Assembly: GCA_028818775.1 (NCBI GenBank)
Contig: JAPPNE010000130.1
Location: 1 to 34,490 of the forward strand
Direction of reading: 5' to 3'
Length of the DNA: 34,490 bases
Source: Deltaproteobacteria bacterium
GTDB lineage: Bacteria; Desulfobacterota; Binatia; UBA9968; JAJDTQ01
The position numbers were made by a program, and so were the translations under genes. Of the stretch, positions 1 to 6,136 are shown one piece after another. Every line of letters starts with the position of its first letter. Positions within the stretch are counted from its first letter, which is position 1. Under the pieces are notes generated by a model. It was not told the DNA's origin and did no database searches. It was given only the letters and a program-made list of their open reading frames with translations.

Positions 1-430
1 TGGAAATGAACACCGGAAAGAACGAGATCAGAAAGGCGACGAGCACCTTCGGCGCAAGCCCGAAGCCGAGCCAGACCACGAACAGGGGAGCTACGGCGAT
101 CTTGGAGACCGTCTGCGAGAAAAGGAACAGCGGCATCAGGGCCTTGTCGAGGGTGGACGACCACACCACCATGATGGCGAACAGGCCGCCCAGCACGATG
201 CTGCAGGTGTATCCCAGGAGGACCTCGTACCCGGTGACCAGACTGTGGTCGTAGAGCGTGGCCGCGTAGTCGACGAGGCTGAGAAGGATCTCCGAGGGGC
301 CAGGCAGGATATAGTTGGGGATGCCGCTGATCCGGACGTAGGCTTCCCAGGTTGCCAGGAAGACGCTGATGGCCGCCACCGGATACATCAGGTCGCGGTA
401 GATCTCGGGGATCCCTCGTGAGCGCGCCAT
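1..430 (-). CDS. ABC transporter permease, NitT/TauT (SsuC/TauC) type, 3' end cut by window edge
   Basis: This is the N-terminal 143 codons of an inner-membrane permease; the gene runs off the left edge. Translation from the ATG at 430 gives a short cytoplasmic start, a first membrane segment (about residues 15-35), the motif LPGPSEIL, and then the core of a BPD_transp_1 domain ending in PLFVVWLGFGLAPK. That last stretch is the EAA-like coupling loop typical of nitrate/sulfonate/taurine/thiamine-precursor importers. GGGAGG lies two bases before the ATG, which is tight, but no better start is visible. It is divergent from the MFS gene at 597, and the 166 bp between them must hold both promoters. 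The substrate cannot be told from the permease alone, and its ATPase and binding protein lie outside the window if they exist. Confidence 0.85.
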   Translation of the reverse strand, partial: MARSRGIPEIYRDLMYPVAAISVFLATWEAYVRISGIPNYILPGPSEILLSLVDYAATLYDHSLVTGYEVLLGYTCSIVLGGLFAIMVVWSSTLDKALMPLFLFSQTVSKIAVAPLFVVWLGFGLAPKVLVAFLISFFPVFIS

Positions 431-596
431 GGCCTCCCTTTCACCGATGGCAAGGGCGGAGTCATCTGCGGCATCGCCCCATGCGGATGCCGGGACTCGT
501 GGGCCAGACACTACTGCATTTGCGACGCGGTGTTCAAGGGAAGCGCGGTCGGGCCGGATGGCGCATCGGCGGCAATTGCTGTAGGGTACGGCGAGT

Positions 597-1793
597 ATGG
601 CCGCCCAGCAGCGCAACCGCCTCAACGTCTTCATCCTCGCCACCTGCCAGATGCTGTTCGGGGCCACCCGGACGCTGCTGATCGCCACCGCCCCGCTCAT
701 CGCCTACGGCATCGTCGAGAACAAGGGCTTGGCGACATTGCCGGCCGCGCTGGTGATCGTGGGCACGGCCCTGGCCACCATGCCGGCCTCCATGCTCATG
801 CGCGCCACGGGCCGGCGCCTCGGGTTCATGATCGGCGCCTGCTTCGGCGCCCTCGGGGGCGGCATCGTCATCATCGGCATCGTGCGCGCCGACTTCTGGC
901 TGCTGTGCCTCGGGACCTTCACCTACGGCTTTTTCGCCGCGTTCGGTCAATACTACCGTTTCGCCGCGGCCGACACCGCTCCCCCGGAGTTCCGGAGCAA
1001 GGCCATCTCGTTGGTGCTCACCGGCGGCGTGATCGCGGCCGTGGTGGGCACGTCCCTGGCCATGGCGGGCCAGTTCATGATCCCGTCGGACGAGTTCTTC
1101 GGCTCGTACCTGTTCCTGATCGCGCTGACGCTAATGACCGTCCTGGTGCTGCTCTTCCTGGACATCCCCAACCTCACGCCGAGCGAGCGCTCCGCGCAGC
1201 AGCGTCCGCTGGCCGCCATCATGAAACAGCCCATCTTCGTCGCGTCGACCCTGGCGGCCACCATGGGGCAGGGGGCCATGAACCTGCTGATGACCGCCAC
1301 GCCCATCGCCATGACCCAGGCCGGTCACCCGTTCACCGCTACCGCGCTGGTGATCCAGTGGCATAGCATCGGGATGTTCGCGCCGGGCTTCGTCACCGGC
1401 TCCCTGATCAAGCGTTTCGGCGAGGTGCGGATCATTTTGACGGGAGTCGTGCTCCAGGTCATCTGCGTCGTGATCGGGCTCGCCGGCACCGGGGTGGTCG
1501 AGTTCTGGTTCGGCATGCTGTTCCTGGGAGTCGGCTGGAACTTCGCCTTCACCGGAGGAACGTCGCTCCTGACCACGTCCTACACCCCGGCCGAGCGCAA
1601 CAAGACGCAGGGGGCCATGAGCTTCATCAACTACACGTTCGTGGCCCTGGTGTCGTTGTTGTCCGGCGCCCTGGTGCACTTCCTGGGCTGGCAGTGGGTG
1701 AATCTCAGCAGCATCCCCTTGCTGGCGGTGGCCGGCGTCGCCACGCTCTGGTTCGCCGCCACGCAGCGCAGGCCCGTGGAGGCTCCGGCCTGA
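597..1793 (+). CDS. MFS transporter
   Basis: A 398-residue protein, the usual length for a 12-helix major facilitator. Hydrophobic segments alternate with short loops along the whole chain. The loop after helix 2 carries MRATGRRLGF (about residues 68-77), a degenerate MFS motif A. The middle loop (LDIPNLTPSERSAQQRP) is the expected central cytoplasmic linker between the two six-helix halves. The N-terminal half has FAAADTAPPEFRSKAISLVL, which resembles the conserved helix-4/5 region of drug- or metabolite-efflux MFS proteins. Only a weak ribosome site precedes the ATG. The gene converges with the RidA gene with about 20 bp between the stops. Substrate and direction of transport are unknown. 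Confidence 0.88.
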   Translation: MAAQQRNRLNVFILATCQMLFGATRTLLIATAPLIAYGIVENKGLATLPAALVIVGTALATMPASMLMRATGRRLGFMIGACFGALGGGIVIIGIVRADFWLLCLGTFTYGFFAAFGQYYRFAAADTAPPEFRSKAISLVLTGGVIAAVVGTSLAMAGQFMIPSDEFFGSYLFLIALTLMTVLVLLFLDIPNLTPSERSAQQRPLAAIMKQPIFVASTLAATMGQGAMNLLMTATPIAMTQAGHPFTATALVIQWHSIGMFAPGFVTGSLIKRFGEVRIILTGVVLQVICVVIGLAGTGVVEFWFGMLFLGVGWNFAFTGGTSLLTTSYTPAERNKTQGAMSFINYTFVALVSLLSGALVHFLGWQWVNLSSIPLLAVAGVATLWFAATQRRPVEAPA

Positions 1794-1814
1794 CGCGCCC
1801 CAACTCCGCGGACC

Positions 1815-2195
1815 CTACAGAACCGCTATCACTTCTATCTGGAACAGCACGCCCCCGCGGACCGGGGACTTGATGGCATGCCGGGCGGGACGGTCGTGCT
1901 CGTCGGGGAACATCTCGAGCCACGCCTTGTTGATGGAGTCGCGGTACTCTTCCTCTTTCAAGTAGACCGTCATGCGCACGATGTCGTCAGGACTGCCGCC
2001 CGCCAGCTCCATGAACTTGCGGATGTTGTCGAACAACACCTGGGCCTGCCGGTCCGGGTCCGCGGGCAGTTCGCCGGTGGCGCCGTCCCGACCCGAGATG
2101 CCGGAGGAATAGACCACGTTGCCGACCTTCGCTCCCATGGGGATTGGAGCGTTGTGGGGCACGCCGGGAAGCTCGATGCTCACTCGCTTGGACAT
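1815..2195 (-). CDS. RidA/YjgF/UK114 family enamine/imine deaminase
   Basis: A 126-residue protein of the standard RidA length. The family hydrolyses reactive enamine/imine intermediates released by PLP enzymes; it is cytoplasmic and trimeric. The C-terminal active-site block is PARHAIKS...QIEVIAV, with the substrate-carboxylate-binding arginine at residue 105 and a glutamate at 121 (E120 in the E. coli protein). VYSSGISG near residue 29 and the VYLKEEEYRDSINKAW region also match the family. AAAGGA lies eight bases before the ATG. It sits just downstream of the second MFS gene on the same strand (36 bp gap), so the two may be co-transcribed. Members near transporters are often specialised catabolic paralogues rather than the housekeeping RidA. 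That is inference here. Confidence 0.93.
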   Translation of the reverse strand: MSKRVSIELPGVPHNAPIPMGAKVGNVVYSSGISGRDGATGELPADPDRQAQVLFDNIRKFMELAGGSPDDIVRMTVYLKEEEYRDSINKAWLEMFPDEHDRPARHAIKSPVRGGVLFQIEVIAVL

Positions 2196-2231
2196 GGAAT
2201 AGGTCCTTTCATGTGCTCTGTCAGACGCCGC

Positions 2232-3494
2232 TCATCCGGTGGCGGGTGACGGGACGGTCGACGCTCTCGCCGTGACGACGAACAGGACCGCGGCGATTCC
2301 CATCACCACCAGCGTGCTGAGCCCCAGGGACCAGTTGATTCCGACATAGGCGCCGGCAAAGCCCACGGTCACGCCGCTGAAGGTGCGCAGCCCCTGGGCG
2401 GCCATGTTGTAGAGCCCGATCAGGCGGCCGCGCAGGTTCGCCGGCGCCTCGAGCTGCACGAGCGTCTGCGCCATGGACAGGAACGCGAGGTTGAGGATGC
2501 CGGCGAGGAACAGGAAGAGCAGCGACAGCACGTAATGCGTGGAGACGGCGAAGGCGGTCATGGCGCAACACCACAGCATGGTCAGGATGATGGCCGTGGA
2601 GGCGCGCGCCCTGAACAGGCCGCGTATCTCCAGCAACAATCCTCCGGTCACGGCCCCCGCGCCATTGGCGGCGAACAACGCGGCGTAGCCGAGGCTCAAG
2701 TCCTCCGCCCCGAGCGACAGGGCGAAGGCGGGCATCAGTGCCTGGAACGCGTTGCCGACGAAGAAGGCGTAGAAACCCACCAGCAGGATCATGCCCAGGA
2801 GGACCCGGTTGCCGGAAGCGCCCCACAGCGCCGAAAGTGCGTCCGCCCAGGTCCCTTTCGTGGCCTGCCGCCCGGAGCCGTGGCCGGTATAGGGGACCAG
2901 CCGGCACCAGACCACCAGCGGCAGGTAGATCAATGTGTTGACCAGAAGCGCCAGCGTAGGTTTGAACAGCCACAGGATACCGCCGCCCACGGCGGGGCCG
3001 AACAGGATGCCCAACTGCCGTCCCGTCGCCAGCAGCCGGATGGCGCTCTGGAGGGTCTCCGGCCCTACCACGTCGTAGATCATGAGCTGGCGCGCCGGGT
3101 TCCACAGTGCGCCCGCCATTCCGTGCAGGGTCAGCAGGACCACCGAATGCCACATCTCCAGGCGGCCGGTGTAGAACAGCAACGCCCAGGCGAGGCTCAC
3201 GGAGATGAACAGGATCTGGGCCCACTCGATGATCCGCCGGCAATCGATGCGGTCCGCCAGCGCGCCGAAGTACCACGACAGGAACAGGGCGGGCATCCAG
3301 TGGCTGATGACGGCGAAGCCCTGCAGGGCCTCGGACCGGAACATCTGGTAGAGAATGCCGTAGCTGATGACGTGCTCGATGTTGTCCGCCATCATGGACA
3401 GCATGTTGCCGACAAAGAACAGGGCGAAGTCACGGTTCCGGAGCGCGGCGAACGCGGGCGGGGCCTGAGCGGCAGCAGGTGCGGGTGTGCTCAT
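2232..3494 (-). CDS. MFS transporter, MFS_3 (EntS-like) type
   Basis: A 420-residue major facilitator. The N-terminus (AALRNRDFALFFVGNMLSM) is the characteristic opening of MFS_3 proteins such as the enterobactin exporter EntS and macrolide-efflux proteins. Motif A appears as GALADRIDCRRIIEWAQ at about residues 78-94. A second-half equivalent is LRGRLIGLYNMAAQG near residue 355. Twelve hydrophobic segments can be counted. The ATG at 3494 has no obvious Shine-Dalgarno sequence, and the upstream region holds a plausible promoter overlapped by an inverted repeat. RidA follows 36 bp downstream. Export of a small molecule is the family-based guess; the substrate is unknown. Confidence 0.88.
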   Translation of the reverse strand: MSTPAPAAAQAPPAFAALRNRDFALFFVGNMLSMMADNIEHVISYGILYQMFRSEALQGFAVISHWMPALFLSWYFGALADRIDCRRIIEWAQILFISVSLAWALLFYTGRLEMWHSVVLLTLHGMAGALWNPARQLMIYDVVGPETLQSAIRLLATGRQLGILFGPAVGGGILWLFKPTLALLVNTLIYLPLVVWCRLVPYTGHGSGRQATKGTWADALSALWGASGNRVLLGMILLVGFYAFFVGNAFQALMPAFALSLGAEDLSLGYAALFAANGAGAVTGGLLLEIRGLFRARASTAIILTMLWCCAMTAFAVSTHYVLSLLFLFLAGILNLAFLSMAQTLVQLEAPANLRGRLIGLYNMAAQGLRTFSGVTVGFAGAYVGINWSLGLSTLVVMGIAAVLFVVTARASTVPSPATG

Positions 3495-3533
3495 GGACTG
3501 TGGAAGTGGTCGGACTCAGGTGCGATGCATTCC

Positions 3534-3563
3534 ACTGTAGACAGGTTGTCGGCATTTTGACAA
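3534..3563 (-). promoter_or_regulatory. Candidate sigma70-type promoter with overlapping inverted repeat
   Basis: On the minus strand TTGTCA is followed after 18 bp by TACAGT, placing the start of transcription about 30 bases before the ATG of the MFS gene at 3494. TTGTC-N8-GACAA (3546-3563) is an inverted repeat covering the -35 box, a position typical for a repressor operator. This rests on sequence pattern only. Confidence 0.4.
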
Positions 3564-3601
3564 CTAGCCGCAGGAGCATCGTAAGGGCATGTTTCCCGCC
3601 G

Positions 3602-3634
3602 AAAAAAAGCGGGCAGCCGCAAGGGCTGCCCGCT
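3602..3634 (-). terminator. Rho-independent terminator of the ECF sigma/Spy module
   Basis: A perfect 11-bp stem (AGCGGGCAGCC paired across 3608-3618 and 3624-3634, the outer A-T pair reaching into the tract) with a five-base loop is followed on the minus strand by a run of seven T. It begins about 25 bases after the stop of the Spy-like gene at 3659, so it closes transcription of that gene and shields the MFS promoter beyond it. Confidence 0.92.
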
Positions 3635-3658
3635 CCTCATTCAGGGAAGATGGCCGTC

Positions 3659-4240
3659 CTACCGGCGGCCGCGGCCCTTTTTGCCCCCGCCACCGCGCAG
3701 CATGCGTTTCAGCATGCCCTCCGCCTTCGCGATCTGCTCGGGTGTCAGGATCTCCCGTACGCCCAGCACTGCGTCGGCGCGCGCCTGCAGCAGGTCTCCC
3801 CGGATCTTGGCGATGGCGTCCACCTTGGCGCCGACCTCGGCCTTGTCCACGGTCTCGCCCGAGACCATCTGGCGCAGATCGATGCCGGCGATGCGGGCGT
3901 CGGCGCGGAGAGCGATCCTCTTCTTGCGCGCCTCGGTGAGCACGTCCTTGATCTTCTCGACCTGCACGTCGGTGAGCTCCAGCCGCTCCTGCATGCGTCC
4001 CATCATGCGCGCCTCGCCGCCGCGTCCGCGGCGCCCCTCATGGCCGCGCCTTCCTTCGCGTCCGCGCCAGTGCCGCCGGCCGCGCTCCTCGCCGCCGTCG
4101 GCGCGGGCGACGCGTGGGCCGTCGCCCCTGCGTCCTTCGCCCCCGCGCCCTTCGCCTTGCTGGCTCCAGGCGATGCCTCCGGAAAGGCCCACCAGGAGCA
4201 CGGGTACCATCAGAAATGCGGTGCGCTTGCGATTCTTCAT
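3659..4240 (-). CDS. Spy/CpxP-like periplasmic LTXXQ protein with Arg/Gly-rich insert
   Basis: A 193-residue exported protein. Residues 1-26 are a Sec signal peptide ending near AWSQ. Residues 29-78 are an unusual run of Arg, Gly and Glu. The folded part starts near residue 80 and has the two hallmark LTXXQ motifs of the Spy/CpxP/ZraP superfamily, LTDVQ (89-93) and LTPEQ (165-169), on a predicted helical hairpin. The tail GGGGKKGRGRR is again basic. Family members are periplasmic chaperones or metal-stress proteins. AAGGAG stands seven to eight bases before the ATG. The gene lies 109 bp after the CnrX-like gene, has its own copy of the motif found before the sigma operon, and ends in a strong terminator, so it is probably both co-transcribed and separately induced. 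The Arg/Gly-rich stretch is not part of the usual Spy domain. Confidence 0.85.
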   Translation of the reverse strand: MKNRKRTAFLMVPVLLVGLSGGIAWSQQGEGRGGEGRRGDGPRVARADGGEERGRRHWRGREGRRGHEGRRGRGGEARMMGRMQERLELTDVQVEKIKDVLTEARKKRIALRADARIAGIDLRQMVSGETVDKAEVGAKVDAIAKIRGDLLQARADAVLGVREILTPEQIAKAEGMLKRMLRGGGGKKGRGRR

Positions 4241-4292
4241 TGATATTCTCCTTGTTGGGTGGTTGGCTCGATCCGGATCGCGATGTCAAGGA

Positions 4293-4311
4293 TTAGACGC
4301 GTGGGGGTTCC
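4293..4311 (-). promoter_or_regulatory. Candidate ECF-sigma regulatory motif before the Spy-like gene
   Basis: The minus strand reads GGAACCCC-N4-CGTCTAA, ending 52 bases before the Spy ATG. The same motif with the same spacing stands before the sigma factor operon (5969-5987). GGAAC and CGTC are the classic -35 and -10 words of ECF promoters, but here they are only seven bases apart rather than about 16, so the exact role (promoter core or operator) is open. Confidence 0.5.
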
Positions 4312-4349
4312 GGTTCAGCCGCGGCGGCGCGAGGGACGCGAGGCGGGTG

Positions 4350-4802
4350 CTACTCCCCCCTGCGCCGCGAATCGAGGCGCGACATCCACCGCTCGCGCTT
4401 TTTCGCGCGCCGTTCCCGGAAGTCGTCGGTCAGGTCTTGCAGTCTGCGCGCCTGGCTCTCGTCGAGGGACGGTACGATCTTTGTGTGAAACTCCATGATG
4501 ATGCGGTTGGCTTCCTCGTGGGAGCGGATCCGCGATTGGTACAGGTCCCGGCGGGCCTGGCTCAACAGCGGACCGATCTCCGCCATCTGCCGTTCCGACA
4601 GGTCGAGCTTACGCTGGAGCATGCGCAGGTACCGGCTGCTCGAGGCTTGCTTCTTGCCGCTCCAGTGTTTCCCGGCTTCCCTGTGGTGACGCCACGAATC
4701 GCCCCACAGTTCTCTTACGGGAAAGACGTTTCCGATGACGGCGCCGCCCATGAGTCCGAGCAGGAACACCCCCACCACGGCGATCAAGGCTTTTCTTTTC
4801 AT
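4350..4802 (-). CDS. Membrane-anchored periplasmic sensor, CnrX/heavy-metal-resistance-like
   Basis: A 150-residue protein with one N-terminal membrane segment (residues 5-25, not followed by a clear cleavage site) and a charged, helical periplasmic domain. It contains degenerate LTXXQ-type repeats, LSERQ (68-72) and LDESQ (113-117), as in the Metal_resist/CnrX branch of the Spy fold. Histidines at 39, 40, 46, 95 and 106 and acidic residues around 96-104 could bind metal. The ATG at 4802 overlaps the anti-sigma stop as ATGA, so translation is coupled. In CnrYXH of Cupriavidus a protein of this kind (CnrX) senses metal and releases the sigma factor from its membrane anti-sigma factor. By position and fold this is the equivalent part. 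The inducing signal is not shown by the sequence. The longer open frame upstream overlaps the anti-sigma gene and was rejected. Confidence 0.75.
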   Translation of the reverse strand: MKRKALIAVVGVFLLGLMGGAVIGNVFPVRELWGDSWRHHREAGKHWSGKKQASSSRYLRMLQRKLDLSERQMAEIGPLLSQARRDLYQSRIRSHEEANRIIMEFHTKIVPSLDESQARRLQDLTDDFRERRAKKRERWMSRLDSRRRGE

Positions 4803-5257
4803 GGATTCCGAGCTCCTACCCAAGCGATCAGGACCGCGTCGGGTTCGTCGGCCGACACGGCGTCCTGGCCCGATACGCCTTCCAGCATGGTGACGGTGGC
4901 GGGCGCCTGCGCCGGGGGCTGCGTCAGCATGCCGCGCCAAAGGCCGATGCCGCCGAGCAGCACCACCACCAGCGCAAAGGCCGGGGCGAGCCGGCGGCTG
5001 AACAGCAGGACGGCGTCGCTCCATGACGCGCGCCGGCTTTCCTCCTCACGGATTCGGGCGAGGACCCCCGGCCACGCGGGACGCTGGGGGGCCGGCGCCG
5101 GCGCGGCGGAGAAGAAACGCCGCCAGAGCCGTTCCTCCTCCAGGGCCGCGCGGCAGGCGGCACATGAACCGATGTGTGCCGCGTGTGCTTCGTGGAGGTC
5201 CTCCGTCAGCTTGGCGCCGGCGGATTCCAGCCACCGCGTGAAATCATCACAGGTCAC
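4799..5257 (-). CDS. Zinc-finger (ZAS) membrane anti-sigma factor
   Basis: A 152-residue single-pass membrane protein. The cytoplasmic N-terminal domain holds the anti-sigma zinc motif H28-x3-C32-x2-C35 with an upstream helix (residues 3-22), as in RsrA/ChrR/RskA-type proteins that clamp ECF sigma factors. An Ala/Pro linker precedes a single membrane helix at about residues 90-107, then a short periplasmic tail of some 45 residues. It starts with GTG, eight bases after GGGAGG, and its start overlaps the sigma stop as GTGA. Its own stop overlaps the CnrX-like start as ATGA. The order sigma, anti-sigma, periplasmic partner strongly supports the role. The periplasmic tail is short, so signalling may depend on the neighbouring CnrX-like protein (inference). 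Confidence 0.88.
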   Translation of the reverse strand: MTCDDFTRWLESAGAKLTEDLHEAHAAHIGSCAACRAALEEERLWRRFFSAAPAPAPQRPAWPGVLARIREEESRRASWSDAVLLFSRRLAPAFALVVVLLGGIGLWRGMLTQPPAQAPATVTMLEGVSGQDAVSADEPDAVLIAWVGARNP

Positions 5258-5925
5258 GAATCACCTCCCTGGCCTGCTTGATCCTGGCCATCGTACCGGC
5301 CGCCGAACAGTTCCGCGACATGGGGCGCGAGCATCTGCCGCAGGCGCGCGCGTCCCCGGGCGTGGCGCGATTTGACCGTGCCCAGGGAACAATTCAGGAT
5401 ACGGGCGACTTCCTGGTACGAATTTCCTTCCATGTCCTTCAGCGTCACGACGACGCGCAGCCGGTCGGGGAGGCGGGCCACCGTCCGGGCCACCACGCCG
5501 CTGACCGCAGCCTCGCGGGCTTCGTCCGCCTCGCCGTCCTCGTGCTCGTCGGTGGCGAGCCGGTCGCGCAGACCTTCGACGGCGTCCTCGGACGGTTCCG
5601 TGTCCAGGGACACCTTGCCCGATTGCCGTTTGAGCTCGTCGCGGGCGCGGTTGATGGCGATGCGCGTGATCCAGGTACCGAAGGCCGCGTCTTCCCGGAA
5701 CTTGGCCAGCGAGAAGAACGCCTTGACGAACACTTCCTGCACGACATCGTCCACGTCGCCGTGGTCCGGTCCCAGGAGCCGGCCGACAAGCCGGTGGACG
5801 CGCGCCTGGTGGCGCTCGACCAGAAGCCGGTAGGCGTCCGCGTCGCCGCCCCGGATCCGTCGCACCACGTCCCGTTCCGTATCCTCCAACGTCAGGCGAT
5901 ACGGTAGCGTATCCGTCATCCTCAA
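5254..5925 (-). CDS. ECF RNA polymerase sigma factor (RpoE-like)
   Basis: A 223-residue sigma70-family protein with only regions 2 and 4. Region 2 spans about residues 22-100 and includes DVDDVVQEVFVKAF (core-binding/-10 recognition) and TWITRIAINRARDELKR. Region 4 spans about 146-199 and includes ARLPDRLRVVVTLKDMEG and the helix-turn-helix YQEVARILNCSLGTVKSRHARG. An acidic linker (101-142) joins them and is longer than usual. The reading frame opens with TTG at 5925, which has GAGG seven bases upstream; an ATG two codons later (5919) is the alternative. The gene starts a coupled operon with the anti-sigma factor and CnrX-like protein. Auto-regulation is likely because the motif GGAACCCC-N4-CGTCTAA lies just upstream. 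Confidence 0.94.
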   Translation of the reverse strand: MRMTDTLPYRLTLEDTERDVVRRIRGGDADAYRLLVERHQARVHRLVGRLLGPDHGDVDDVVQEVFVKAFFSLAKFREDAAFGTWITRIAINRARDELKRQSGKVSLDTEPSEDAVEGLRDRLATDEHEDGEADEAREAAVSGVVARTVARLPDRLRVVVTLKDMEGNSYQEVARILNCSLGTVKSRHARGRARLRQMLAPHVAELFGGRYDGQDQAGQGGDS

Positions 5926-5968
5926 ACCGTTACCTCACGCAACCGCACAGGACAGTTGACCTCTTCAT

Positions 5969-5987
5969 TTAGACGGGGAGGGGTTCC
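5969..5987 (-). promoter_or_regulatory. Candidate ECF-sigma regulatory motif before the sigma operon
   Basis: GGAACCCC-N4-CGTCTAA on the minus strand, ending 43 bases before the sigma start codon. It matches the copy at 4293-4311 at all 15 defined positions with identical spacing, while the flanks differ, which points to selection rather than recent duplication. Confidence 0.5.
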
Positions 5988-6136
5988 CCGCGGCCGCCCG
6001 CAAAGCCGCGCGGCCGTTGGCGAGGTCACGCGATGACGCGCACGGGACCCCGCGGTCCACGCTCTCGTCGTCGAGCGTAGAGGCCGAAGTTGAGGCGTGG
6101 GGGCATTCCCTGCCGTTGTCGCGCGCGCCCGTCGAA

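Noticed and set aside
4293-4311. Treating GGAAC and CGTC as a standard ECF promoter pair
   Set aside because: The spacer is seven bases instead of about 16-17, so both cannot be contacted in the usual way. The motif is reported as a shared regulatory element instead.
4803-5024. A 74-codon N-terminal extension of the CnrX-like gene
   Set aside because: It overlaps the anti-sigma gene out of frame and would place the membrane segment in the middle. The ATG at 4802 overlaps the anti-sigma stop as ATGA and is the natural start.
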